NCBI RefSeq assembly: GCF_000183425.1
Contig: NC_014759.1
Span: 372,001-436,000, forward strand
DNA: 64,000 nucleotides
Source: Marivirga tractuosa DSM 4126
GTDB taxonomy: Bacteria; Bacteroidota; Bacteroidia; Cytophagales; Cyclobacteriaceae
Direction: 5' to 3'
In this document: positions 44,879-53,726 of the stretch, in pieces
How the letters are laid out: every line of letters begins with the position of its first letter
How positions within the stretch are numbered: position 1 is the stretch's first letter
Translations under genes and position numbers: made by a program
The notes under the pieces: generated by a model
Database searches by the model: none
Told to the model about the DNA's origin: nothing
What the model saw: the letters and a program-made list of their open reading frames with translations, nothing else

Positions 44879-45364
44879 ATGAGCACTGAATTATATCAAA
44901 ACTGGAAAGAAAACAGCAAAGATTATGTTGCTCAGAACAAAACTTTTTATCAGCAACTTCGCAAAAAGAAAAAGCTGGATGATGAATTTCATGAACTAGA
45001 TACAAAGGTCTTTGAGAAAATGGATTGTCTGGATTGTGCAAATTGTTGCAAAACGACCAGCCCAATTTTCCAGCAATCTGATATTGAAAGGGTTTCCAAA
45101 GCCTTGAAAATGAAAGTACCAGAATTTATCGAAACCTATCTGAATATAGATGAAGACCAAGATTACGTTTTAAATTCAGCTCCTTGTCCGTTTTTAGGCT
45201 ACGATAATAAGTGCATCGTTTATAAAAACAGACCCACAGCTTGCAGAGAATATCCGCACACCAATCGAAAAAGAATGCATCAAATCTTGAAAAAGACCTT
45301 TAAGAATGCAGAGGTTTGTCCTGCGGTGTATCATATCCTAGAAAGGATGAAGGGCGTGGGGTGA
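44879..45364 (+). CDS. YkgJ-family cysteine-cluster protein
   Basis: The 161-residue cytoplasmic protein has the family signature CLDCANCC (C-x2-C-x2-CC) near residue 49, and a second cluster in APCPFLGYDNKCIVYKNRPTACREYP. The cysteines are thought to bind Zn or an Fe-S cluster. The function is unknown. It is followed by a 471-bp gap with several repeats. Confidence 0.9.
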   Translation: MSTELYQNWKENSKDYVAQNKTFYQQLRKKKKLDDEFHELDTKVFEKMDCLDCANCCKTTSPIFQQSDIERVSKALKMKVPEFIETYLNIDEDQDYVLNSAPCPFLGYDNKCIVYKNRPTACREYPHTNRKRMHQILKKTFKNAEVCPAVYHILERMKGVG

Positions 45365-45398
45365 TGGATGTTGGATTGTACATTTTACATCCGTGGAA

Positions 45399-45426
45399 GA
45401 AGTTAGAAGCTCGAAGTGGGAAGTTT
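45399..45426 (+). repeat. Period-7 degenerate tandem repeat, GAAGNNN x4
   Basis: GAAG recurs exactly every 7 bp at 45399, 45406, 45413 and 45420, with variable last three bases. Its 45401-45420 part aligns with 42309-42330 read on the minus strand. Confidence 0.65.
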
Positions 45427-45436
45427 CGGTTTTTCT

Positions 45437-45576
45437 CGGTCTGACGCTTATATCAAAAGTAATTTAGAGCTGATAAATGAAATTGAAATGATAAACCTTA
45501 GTCTGACTACTAAGCGTCTGACCGATAACCAAAGCAGTGTGCAAGTACCGGTTAGAAGGTTCCAAGCGTCAAACCG
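45437..45576. repeat. Three copies of a 14-bp AAGCGTC motif
   Basis: CGGTCTGACGCTTA (45437-45450) is the near-exact inverse, one mismatch, of TAAGCGTCTGACCG (45511-45524). A third copy, CAAGCGTCAAACCG, lies at 45563-45576. The first pair frames an 88-bp unit, like a small inverted-repeat element. Confidence 0.65.
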
Positions 45577-45774
45577 CATTGTTCTCATTTCGCTTTAGCG
45601 AAAAACCTTTTGTGTTATTTTCTATTGTGGTTAAAAAAAGTTGAATTTGTTTTCATTATCAGCTATCCCAATGCAAGACATTCCAAAAATCATACATATC
45701 TATTTAAGTTTTAATCGAATGTTTACTTTCGCATTGAAACAAAGGTAGAAGAAAACTCTAAATACTAACTACTC

Positions 45775-45794
45775 GATACTAGTTACTTGATACT
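45775..45794 (+). repeat. 20-bp intergenic repeat, copy 2
   Basis: GATACTAGTTACTTGATACT matches the minus-strand reading of 42163-42182 at 17 of 20 positions. Confidence 0.7.
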
Positions 45795-45835
45795 CCCGCA
45801 AGGATAGTTTATATTCGCACCAATACTTCAATTTT

Positions 45836-46858
45836 ATGGCAAAATCAGCAGAACAAATACTGGCAGACCTTAAAAACGGTAATTATGCGCCCGTTTATTT
45901 CCTTCACGGAGAGGAGCCTTATTTTATAGATTTAATCAGTGATTTCATTGAAAAAAATGCTTTAGATGAAAGCGAGAAAGGCTTTAATCAGCAATTGCTT
46001 TACGGAAAAGATGTGCGACTTGATCAAGTAGTTTCTGCTTCACGATCATTTCCTATGATGGGACAAAGACAGGTCATCATTGTTAAGGAAGCTCAAAATC
46101 TAGGTGAATTCACGCAAAGTGACTTTGATTTTTCAATGTTTGAGAATTATTTGAAAAGTCCTCAGCCCTCTACCGTTTTGGTGTTTTGCTATAAACACAA
46201 AAAACTGGATAAGCGTAAGAAAATAGTCAAAACGCTAGAGCAATTTTCAGTATTATTGGAGTCTAATAAGATTTATGAAAATAAAGTGCCTGACTGGATT
46301 CAGAATTATGTAAAATCAAAAGGGCATAGCATTAACCGTCAAGCATTATTGCTTTTAACCGAATATATTGGTAATAATCTGGAAAGGCTTTCCAATGAAA
46401 TTGATAAAGTGTTGGTAAACTTTTCTGATCCAGTTGAAATCAATGAAGGCTTAATTCAAGAATATGTAGGCATCAATAAGGATTTCAATATTTTCGAACT
46501 GCAAAGTGCCATTATTAAAGGGGATGCATTAAGAGCAAACCGAATCATTAACTATTTTGCCTCAGACCCTAAGAATCATCCGGCAGTAGTCAATATTGCT
46601 TTTCTTCATGCATTTTTCGCTAAAGTATTACTCATTCATCATTCACCTGATAAAAGTGAAAGAGGAGTGGCTTCAGCAGCGGGAGTAAATCCATTTTTCG
46701 CTAAGGATTATTTGGCCGCAAGCCGAAGGTTTAATGTCAATAAAACGATTCAAAATCTGGCTCATATTTTTCAAGCGGATTTAATGTTTAAGGGCGTGAC
46801 TGCTAATATTGGTGAAGCACAGTTGATGAAAGAATTGGTATACAAATTGATGCATTGA
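45836..46858 (+). CDS. holA: DNA polymerase III subunit delta
   Basis: HolA is the clamp-loader subunit that opens the beta clamp. The 340-residue protein starts with AEQILADLKNGNYAPVYFLHGEEPYFIDLI and has the family blocks VVSASRSFPMMGQRQVIIVKEAQN, SNKIYENKVPDWIQNYVKSKG, and LLLTEYIGNNLERLSNEIDKVLV, with three domains as expected. The C-terminal part is diverged, as is usual in Bacteroidota. Confidence 0.95.
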   Translation: MAKSAEQILADLKNGNYAPVYFLHGEEPYFIDLISDFIEKNALDESEKGFNQQLLYGKDVRLDQVVSASRSFPMMGQRQVIIVKEAQNLGEFTQSDFDFSMFENYLKSPQPSTVLVFCYKHKKLDKRKKIVKTLEQFSVLLESNKIYENKVPDWIQNYVKSKGHSINRQALLLLTEYIGNNLERLSNEIDKVLVNFSDPVEINEGLIQEYVGINKDFNIFELQSAIIKGDALRANRIINYFASDPKNHPAVVNIAFLHAFFAKVLLIHHSPDKSERGVASAAGVNPFFAKDYLAASRRFNVNKTIQNLAHIFQADLMFKGVTANIGEAQLMKELVYKLMH

Positions 46859-46966
46859 AAAATAATTATGTGATTATTCAGTTATTTACCTGATTCAGCG
46901 TTAAACAAAATAATTACTACTTACTGATTTTTGAAAAATAAATTTACAAGACTTATCACCGCAAGA

Positions 46967-49900
46967 ATGAATAAAAAGATTCTAATTCTAGGACTCATTA
47001 TCTTGTTTCCTTTTTCCTTATTGAGTCAATATGCTTTTGTAAACACTAAAGCGGATGACATTTATCAAGATGGAGTGGAATATTTTGAGCAAAAGCAATA
47101 TACTGCTGCTCAAAACAAATTCGAGGAATACCAAAACCATAAAAATAATGAGAGATTAAAAGCAGAAAATGCAGAGTATTACAGTGCTCTCATTTCCATT
47201 TACTTATACCATTCTGATGGTGAAAAAAGGGTTAAATCTTTTGTGGAATTTCATCCTACACATCCTAAAGCTTCGGAAGCTTATTTTGAATTGGGAAATT
47301 TCTATTTCAGGGAGAAAAATTATGCGAAATCAATCCAATATTATGAAAAGACTGATGATGATAAGCTTAGAGGAGAGGACAAAACCCATTTTCAGTTTAA
47401 ATTAGCCTATGCTTATTTTAGCAGAAGGGCATTTGATGAAGCCTTACCTTATTTTAATCGATTAAAAAGACGCGATAATCAATATCAATCTGCTTCTAAT
47501 TACTATGCAGGCTATATCTATTTTGAACAAAAGGATTTTGATGAAGCATTGATTGATTTAGAACGAGCAGCTGAAAATGATACTTATAAGGTATCTACAG
47601 CCAATATGATGGCTAATATTTACTACCAAAGAGGTCAATATCAAAAGTTGATTGATTATGCCGAGGATTTATTACCTCGCTTAAGTAGGCTAGAGGCTCA
47701 GAATGTCAAATTGCTAATTGCAGATGCCTATTTTGAACAGAATAAATTTTCTGAAGCAAACGAATATTTTCAAGAATACAGAAGTGGAAATAAAGGTAAG
47801 CTTGATAGGGAGCTGCTGTATAGAATGGGTTATGTTGCCTATCAAATGAAAGATTATGATGAGGCAATTAAACTTTTTGAAGAAGTTGGAATTGCTAAAG
47901 ACTCGCTTTCACAGTACAATGCCTATTATTTGGGAGGATTATATCTGAGGCAAGAGAACTATAGATATTCTTCTAATGCTTATGAGCAAGCAAAACTTTT
48001 GAATTACAATCAAGATATTGCAGAGGAAAGTCATTTTCAATTAGCCAAGCTTAACTTAAAGCAAGGAAATACTGCCAATGCCGTAGCAGAGCTTTCTTCC
48101 TTTATCGAAAAGCATCCCAACAGCAGTTATTTAACACAAGCCAATGAATTACTGAGTGAAGCCTATTTGAATTCTAATGCTTATGAACAAGCTATTGAGT
48201 TTTTAGAATCAATTAATAACAAATCAATAAAATTAAAGGAAGCCTATCAGAAAGTGACCTTCTACCAAGGCGCTGAATATTTTAATCAAGCAAATTATTA
48301 CCGTGCCATGCAGCTGTTCAAAAAATCGGTGGACTATCCGCAAAACAAATCATTGCTAGGCGAGACTTACTTTTGGATGGGAGAATCATTTTCTACCGGC
48401 AAAAAGTTTAAAGATGCGATCTCATCTTATGAAAAGTCCATGAGGAATAGCAATAGTTCCGATGGCTGGTATGCAAATTTGAATTACGGATTAGCCCATG
48501 CTTATTATAATGACAAGCAATTCGAAAAATCATTGCAATATTTTAAAGAATATTTAAAGAATGGGAAGTCAGCCACTTATTATGAAGATGCTGTAATCCG
48601 CTTGGCAGATTGCTATTATGTGACTAAGAATTATAGCTTAGCCATCAACTATTATCAAAAAGCCATAGATGACAGGAATTCAAATAGTGATTATGCCTAT
48701 TTTCAAAAAGGAGTGGTTAATAGCATAGATGGAGAAATTAAGCTAGCCAATCAGAGTTTTGATAAAGTAATTAAGGATTACTCCAATTCAAATTATTATG
48801 ACAACGCCATATTCCAGAAAGCGCAACTGGCATTTGAATCTGGTCAATACGAAACCGCAATTAATGGTTTTTCCAATCTGTTGAAAAACTTGCCACAGAG
48901 TCCATTAAGACCTTATGCTTATTCTAAAAGGGCTTTGGCATATTTTAACTTGCAGCAATATGAAAACGCAGAAGAAGACTACACTTTGATTTTGCAGAAT
49001 TACCTTACCCACTCAACAGCTAATGGAGCTTTAGCTGGATTGCAAGAATTGTATTCAATTATGGACAAGGAAGGTGATTTAGAGCAATATTTAATAGCTT
49101 ATAAGAATGCGAACCCTAATGATGGAGAAGTCACCAAGATTGAATTTGATGCTGCCCAATCGCTGTATTTCAATCAGAAATATGATCGGGCAATTTCATC
49201 TTTCAAGGCTTATATTGATAATTATCCTGACCATTCTTTAACAGCTGATGCTAGATACTATTTGGCTGATTCTTACTATAGGAATGATCAACTAAATGAA
49301 GCTTTGGGATTGTTCTATCAGGTAGTGGAAGATAATAATACATCTTTCAATAAGCGTTCCATTCAAAAAATTGCGGAAATTGAATTGAATAATGAAGAAT
49401 TTGACAAAGCACGTTTGTATTTTACTAAACTATTGGATCAGGCTGAGAATAAAAAAGATAAGTACAATGCTTATACAGGCTTAATGGAAATTGCCAAGGC
49501 AAAATCAGATTACAGTAAAATGATTATGTATGCTGATTTGATCTTGGAAGAAGCAGCTGTGAATGCCAATGCCATTAATGAAGCCTATTTAAATAAAGGA
49601 ATGGCAAACTACAATCAGGGAAAATATGATGAAGCTAAAATAAGTTTCCAAAACGCTGTGGATGCTGCCAAAGATGAATATGCCGCAGAATCTCAATATA
49701 TGATCGCACTTATGCAATACAATTCCCAAGCACATCAAGAATCCATCAATACACTATTTGAATTAAATAAGCAGTTTGGTTCTTATCCGCATTGGTTGGG
49801 AAAATCCTTTTTGTTAATTGCAGATAATTACTACGCAATGGAGGAGATTTTCCAGGCAAAAGCTACCTTAAATTCTATCATTGAAAATGCTGATTCTAAA

Positions 49901-50035
49901 GTGCTTAAAGATGAAGCTCAGTTAAAACTTGATTTAATTGAAGAGGAGCAAGGAGATGCTCAAAATAAGCAGGATAGTACTGAAAAATCGGTTAAAATGG
50001 AAGAAGTAATTGAAAATGACTCTACAAAAAATTAA
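46967..50035 (+). CDS. Large exported tetratricopeptide-repeat protein
   Basis: With the ATG at 46967 the protein has 1022 residues and a signal peptide (KKILILGLIILFPFSLLSQ). The rest, about 30 to 985, is nearly all TPR/Sel1-like helical repeats of the tol-pal/BamD kind (for example AYFELGNFYFREKNYAKSIQYYEKT, ADARYYLADSYYRNDQLNEALGLFYQVVED), with an acidic tail. Such solenoids bind protein partners in the periplasm. One base separates its stop from the barrel gene start, and the ExbBD-TonB genes follow, suggesting a common envelope machine. An in-frame TTG at 46931 would add 12 residues. Confidence 0.88.
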   Translation: MNKKILILGLIILFPFSLLSQYAFVNTKADDIYQDGVEYFEQKQYTAAQNKFEEYQNHKNNERLKAENAEYYSALISIYLYHSDGEKRVKSFVEFHPTHPKASEAYFELGNFYFREKNYAKSIQYYEKTDDDKLRGEDKTHFQFKLAYAYFSRRAFDEALPYFNRLKRRDNQYQSASNYYAGYIYFEQKDFDEALIDLERAAENDTYKVSTANMMANIYYQRGQYQKLIDYAEDLLPRLSRLEAQNVKLLIADAYFEQNKFSEANEYFQEYRSGNKGKLDRELLYRMGYVAYQMKDYDEAIKLFEEVGIAKDSLSQYNAYYLGGLYLRQENYRYSSNAYEQAKLLNYNQDIAEESHFQLAKLNLKQGNTANAVAELSSFIEKHPNSSYLTQANELLSEAYLNSNAYEQAIEFLESINNKSIKLKEAYQKVTFYQGAEYFNQANYYRAMQLFKKSVDYPQNKSLLGETYFWMGESFSTGKKFKDAISSYEKSMRNSNSSDGWYANLNYGLAHAYYNDKQFEKSLQYFKEYLKNGKSATYYEDAVIRLADCYYVTKNYSLAINYYQKAIDDRNSNSDYAYFQKGVVNSIDGEIKLANQSFDKVIKDYSNSNYYDNAIFQKAQLAFESGQYETAINGFSNLLKNLPQSPLRPYAYSKRALAYFNLQQYENAEEDYTLILQNYLTHSTANGALAGLQELYSIMDKEGDLEQYLIAYKNANPNDGEVTKIEFDAAQSLYFNQKYDRAISSFKAYIDNYPDHSLTADARYYLADSYYRNDQLNEALGLFYQVVEDNNTSFNKRSIQKIAEIELNNEEFDKARLYFTKLLDQAENKKDKYNAYTGLMEIAKAKSDYSKMIMYADLILEEAAVNANAINEAYLNKGMANYNQGKYDEAKISFQNAVDAAKDEYAAESQYMIALMQYNSQAHQESINTLFELNKQFGSYPHWLGKSFLLIADNYYAMEEIFQAKATLNSIIENADSKVLKDEAQLKLDLIEEEQGDAQNKQDSTEKSVKMEEVIENDSTKN

Positions 50036-50036
50036 T

Positions 50037-51725
50037 ATGCTAAGATATATTTTAATTATCATTTGTCTCCTGCCAACAACTGTTTTAGGGCAAGACAGCT
50101 GGAATCAAGAGGGAGATTTAGAGGATTCTCAGGTCATTATTGAAAAAAACCGAAAGATTGATTTGCCGCGTATTAATAGGGATTTTAAGAAAGTACCAGA
50201 AATCAAGGTAAATCAATCTACCGTAGATGTTGAATTTAATTCTAAACAGTTTGTTCCGAATCTTAATAGCTTGGCACCTAGAATTAGAGTGCTGACCATT
50301 CAAGATGAGAAACTAGAAAAACTCTATGCGAATCAGCTTAAAATAGGAGGTGGAAATTATGGCGCATCCTATTTAGAAGGAAATTTTGCTAGTAAAAGGA
50401 GTAAAGATAAAAGCTATGGGTTAAATATTTATCATCAAAGTTTCGCAAATGGACCAATAGATAAGAGGAATTCTGGCTCTGGTTACCAAAGAGTGAATCC
50501 TTACGGGAAAATGATTTTTCAAAAAGCCGTTTTAAGTGCAGAAGCTTTTTATGAAAGACATAATAATTACCTGTATGGATATGATACCGCCTTGTATTCG
50601 GAGGTCGATCGAGATACTCTACAGCGAACTTTCCATACCATAGGAGCAAGTGTTTCATTAAAAGATCAAAACGAGTCGAGCCGATATCATTATACTATTG
50701 ATGGGGATATTTATCAATTGTTCACCAATATCAATAATTCTGAATTCTCATTTGATTACAATATTAAAAATAAGGTTGATTTGAATGATGACTTCGCTCT
50801 ATATCTTAATTCTGATGGATTTATAAGCAGTTTGAAATTCGATCTATTGGATTCGGCCCAAAGTAGAAACCTCTTAAGATTTAAAACTGGAGTAAAGTTC
50901 ACAAGGGAGAAATTGAGAATAGGATTAGGCCTCAACATGGTTCATGAAAATGATACCTTAGAGGGAATGGGAAAACTCCATGTTTACCCTGATTTAAATA
51001 TTAACTATGCACCATTTGATAAATTCAGTGTCTTTGCTGGTTTAAAAGGAGATGTGCGAGCAAACCGTTATAGGAATATGCTAATGGAAAATCCTTATCT
51101 AGATAATACAATAAATATATATAATACATTAATGCCTTTTCAGTTTTACGGAGGTGCAACTGGCTCACTAAGCAATTTCTTAGGGTATGAAGTTGGCTTC
51201 AGTGTAGCTTCGGTGCGACATAATTTTGGTTATGAAGCTATCTATAGTGAATCTCAAGGAGAGATCAGATACAGAACAAAATACTTTGATCAGAATAATA
51301 CTGAAGCCAATGTGTATGCTGCACTGTCAACTGATATTGATAAATTGAGAATAAATATAAGGGGAGACTATTTTTATTATAATGTTGGAGATACTGAATT
51401 AATGCCATTTCGACCTAGTTTTATTCTAAAAGTCAATTCTGAATATTGGGTGGCAAATAAATTGAACATTGGATTAAATGCACATTTACAAGGTAGAATG
51501 AATAATGCAAACACTATCATGGAAGAAAATGCCAATTATTCCTTTAATGTTAATGAATCTATACCACCTATCTATGATTTAGGAATAAAATTAGGGTATC
51601 AGTTAAGCAATAGGAGTCAGGTTTTCTTACATGCTAATAACCTGATAGCCAATAAATACGAGTACTATTTGGGTTATCCTAACCGTGGCTTTCAAATTTT
51701 GGGTGGCTTCACATATTCATTTTAA
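50037..51725 (+). CDS. Outer-membrane beta-barrel protein, plugless TonB-receptor-like
   Basis: The ATG at 50037 gives 562 residues and a signal peptide (LRYILIIICLLPTTVLG). After about 90 residues of unstructured N-terminus, the rest is alternating beta strands of barrel type, such as YLEGNFASKRSKDKSYGLNIYHQSF and LDNTINIYNTLMPFQFYGGATGS. It ends in Phe (RGFQILGGFTYSF). It looks like the barrel of a TonB-dependent receptor, but no plug domain (no LEEVVV-type or NxxP start) is seen, and the length is below that of full receptors. It is tightly coupled to the TPR gene upstream. Confidence 0.78.
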   Translation: MLRYILIIICLLPTTVLGQDSWNQEGDLEDSQVIIEKNRKIDLPRINRDFKKVPEIKVNQSTVDVEFNSKQFVPNLNSLAPRIRVLTIQDEKLEKLYANQLKIGGGNYGASYLEGNFASKRSKDKSYGLNIYHQSFANGPIDKRNSGSGYQRVNPYGKMIFQKAVLSAEAFYERHNNYLYGYDTALYSEVDRDTLQRTFHTIGASVSLKDQNESSRYHYTIDGDIYQLFTNINNSEFSFDYNIKNKVDLNDDFALYLNSDGFISSLKFDLLDSAQSRNLLRFKTGVKFTREKLRIGLGLNMVHENDTLEGMGKLHVYPDLNINYAPFDKFSVFAGLKGDVRANRYRNMLMENPYLDNTINIYNTLMPFQFYGGATGSLSNFLGYEVGFSVASVRHNFGYEAIYSESQGEIRYRTKYFDQNNTEANVYAALSTDIDKLRINIRGDYFYYNVGDTELMPFRPSFILKVNSEYWVANKLNIGLNAHLQGRMNNANTIMEENANYSFNVNESIPPIYDLGIKLGYQLSNRSQVFLHANNLIANKYEYYLGYPNRGFQILGGFTYSF

Positions 51726-51750
51726 TGTTTTTAATATCAATATTTGCCAT

Positions 51751-51758
51751 TATATTTG
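51751..51758 (+). promoter_or_regulatory. Possible -7 element upstream of the SPOR gene
   Basis: TATATTTG is a full TAnnTTTG match, 122 bp before the SPOR gene ATG. No proper -33 is seen, so a long leader or chance match are both possible. Confidence 0.3.
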
Positions 51759-51880
51759 ATTCTTATAGTTAAATCTACTTATAATTGAGTATTGATTTTA
51801 TTGAAAAATAATAGTTTATTGATAAAGTATTATAATTTTTTAATACTTTTAAGCTAGAGTAAACCTTAAATTACCAGAAT

Positions 51881-52636
51881 ATGGCCAAGAAGGACAAAAA
51901 AGACGAGGAGTATAAAGACGAAAACTTACATAATGAGCCGGAACAAGATGATGAGGATTTCGGACTACCTGATTTAGATGATGATTCTGATTCCTCGGAT
52001 TCAGATGAAGAAAGTTCGTCTTCAACAGAAGACTCAGAACAGGATAGTACTGAAACTTCAGATGAACTATTTACTATAGATCAGGATGATGAGTATGATC
52101 CAAATCCATTTGGAGATGACGATAAAGAGGGCGATGAGCTAGATGAGGAACCAGCGTCCACCTATACTCCACCTAAAAAACAATCCGCTGCACCTATCAT
52201 TATTACATTATCTATTATTGTAATAATAGCTTGTGCATTGGTTTATTATTTCTTCCTGAGAGAGCCGGAAAAAGAACCAGTTGCTCAAGAACCAGTGAAA
52301 GACACTACTTCCTATGTAGTAGAAAAGCCAGTGGAGCCAGAGCCAGAAGTAATTGAACCTGAACCGGAGCCAACTGAAGGAGTTGTTAATACACTAAATT
52401 CAAGAACTGGTCGTTCATACGTTGTTGTAGGTAGTTTCTTTGATGAAGATTTAGCTAAAGACTATGCAGACAAGCTTACAAAAGATGGAACAAATGCTTA
52501 TATAATTCCGCCTTTTGGAAAAAGTAAATTCAATAGAGTGGCTATTGAAGAAACTGAAAGCTTTGCTCAGGCTAGTACTAGAGCGACAGAATTATCAGGA
52601 CAGTTTAAAGAGCAACCTTGGCCATTGAAATATTGA
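51881..52636 (+). CDS. SPOR-domain membrane protein with very acidic N-terminus
   Basis: The 251-residue protein has a cytoplasmic N-terminus of about 100 residues rich in Asp, Glu and Ser, one membrane helix at about 108-128 (AAPIIITLSIIVIIACALVYYFFL), a Pro/Glu linker, and a C-terminal SPOR domain (YVVVGSFFDEDLAKDYADKLTKDG..., IPPFGKSKFNRVAIEETES) from about 178. SPOR domains bind peptidoglycan lacking stem peptides at the division site. It precedes exbB by 10 bp. Acidic N-terminus plus peptidoglycan binding fits a role in linking the ExbBD complex to the wall. Confidence 0.88.
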   Translation: MAKKDKKDEEYKDENLHNEPEQDDEDFGLPDLDDDSDSSDSDEESSSSTEDSEQDSTETSDELFTIDQDDEYDPNPFGDDDKEGDELDEEPASTYTPPKKQSAAPIIITLSIIVIIACALVYYFFLREPEKEPVAQEPVKDTTSYVVEKPVEPEPEVIEPEPEPTEGVVNTLNSRTGRSYVVVGSFFDEDLAKDYADKLTKDGTNAYIIPPFGKSKFNRVAIEETESFAQASTRATELSGQFKEQPWPLKY

Positions 52637-52646
52637 TATTTAAAAT

Positions 52647-53324
52647 ATGACACTATTACAAGTTACCACTGTTGCAGATTCTGCAATGGTAAACGCTTCG
52701 GACAGTAGCGTTAATTTGTTCGACTTACTTTTAAAAGGGGGATATGTTATGATTCCCCTTTTGTTATTATCAGCTGCTGCAATTGCGATTTTTGTAGAAC
52801 GGGTTTTAACAATTAAGAAATCTTCCAAAACACCTGCTGGTTTATTAAACCAAGTAAAATCATTGGTGACCGAAGGGAAAATTGATCAGGCAAAAATGAT
52901 TTGCTCCCAAAATGAAACGCCTATTGCCAAGATGTTGGAAAAAGGGGTCTCAAGAATTGGAAGTCCTCTGAAGAATATAGAGGTTTCAATTGAGAATGTT
53001 GGAAAGGTTGAAATTTACCGATTAGAAAAGAATTTATCTTTATTGGCCACTATTTCTGGTGCTGCACCTATGATTGGTTTCTTAGGGACTGTTACCGGGA
53101 TGATTCAAGCTTTTATTGCGATTGCACAAGAGGAAGGCTCCGTAAGTCCGAAATTACTCTCTGAGGGTATCTATGAAGCCATGATTACTACAGCGGTCGG
53201 TTTATCAGTTGGGATTATTGCTTACTTAGGCTATAATTATTTAGTAACGCAAGTTCAGAAGGTGATACACAAAATGGAATATACCTCTGTTGAGTTTATT
53301 GATTTACTTCAAGAATCTAAATAG
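52647..53324 (+). CDS. exbB: MotA/TolQ/ExbB proton channel protein
   Basis: The 225-residue protein has an ExbB/TolQ plan: N-terminal helix GGYVMIPLLLLSAAAIAIFVERVL, a cytoplasmic loop, and two C-terminal helices including SLLATISGAAPMIGFLGTVTGMIQAF and EAMITTAVGLSVGIIAYLGYN. The GFLGTVTGM motif is the ExbB/TolQ hallmark. With ExbD it uses the proton-motive force to energise a TonB-like protein. It sits 6 bp before exbD. Confidence 0.95.
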   Translation: MTLLQVTTVADSAMVNASDSSVNLFDLLLKGGYVMIPLLLLSAAAIAIFVERVLTIKKSSKTPAGLLNQVKSLVTEGKIDQAKMICSQNETPIAKMLEKGVSRIGSPLKNIEVSIENVGKVEIYRLEKNLSLLATISGAAPMIGFLGTVTGMIQAFIAIAQEEGSVSPKLLSEGIYEAMITTAVGLSVGIIAYLGYNYLVTQVQKVIHKMEYTSVEFIDLLQESK

Positions 53325-53330
53325 GTAGTC

Positions 53331-53726
53331 ATGTCAATGAAATCAAGACATAATGTTGATCCTGCTTTTAGCATGTCATCCATGACAGATATTATATTTC
53401 TGTTGTTGATTTTCTTTATGCTGACTTCTTCTTTTATTACCCCTTCAGGATTACCAGTTAATTTACCCTCCAGCAAGTCCACGAATATCGTAATGCAAAA
53501 AGTAAGTGTTACAATAACAAAAGACATGCTTTATTTCGTTAATGATAAAAGAGTGGCACCTGCTGATATAGAAACCGCTATTAAAAGAGAATTAAGGAAT
53601 GCAGACGAAGGAGTTGTGGTTCTACATATAGACAAAAGTGTTCCCACGGAGCATTTAGTAAGGGTCGCAGGTATTGCTTCGTCTTTAAAAGCAAAAGTTT
53701 CGATTGCAGCACAACCGAATGAGTGA
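53331..53726 (+). CDS. exbD: ExbD/TolR biopolymer transport protein
   Basis: The 131-residue single-pass protein has the ExbD/TolR features: the conserved NVDPAFSMSSMTDIIFLLLIFFMLTSSF helix with the essential Asp (MTDIIF), followed by GLPVNLPSS and a periplasmic domain ending VRVAGIASSLKAKVSIA. It overlaps the tonB-like gene by 8 bp. With ExbB it forms the energy-coupling channel. Confidence 0.95.
   Translation: MSMKSRHNVDPAFSMSSMTDIIFLLLIFFMLTSSFITPSGLPVNLPSSKSTNIVMQKVSVTITKDMLYFVNDKRVAPADIETAIKRELRNADEGVVVLHIDKSVPTEHLVRVAGIASSLKAKVSIAAQPNE

Larger units (their letters stand above)
45365..45835. other. Repeat-rich intergenic gap downstream of the Cys-cluster gene
   Basis: No gene was found. 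At 45399-45426 there are four 7-bp units of the form GAAGNNN. At 45437-45450, 45511-45524 and 45563-45576 there are three copies of a 14-bp motif related to TAAGCGTCnnACCG. A TTTCGC/GCGAAA hairpin lies at 45588-45603. The second copy of the GATACTAG repeat is at 45775-45794. The holA promoter should lie at the right end: TATATTCG is near 45810, but the match is imperfect. Confidence 0.6.
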
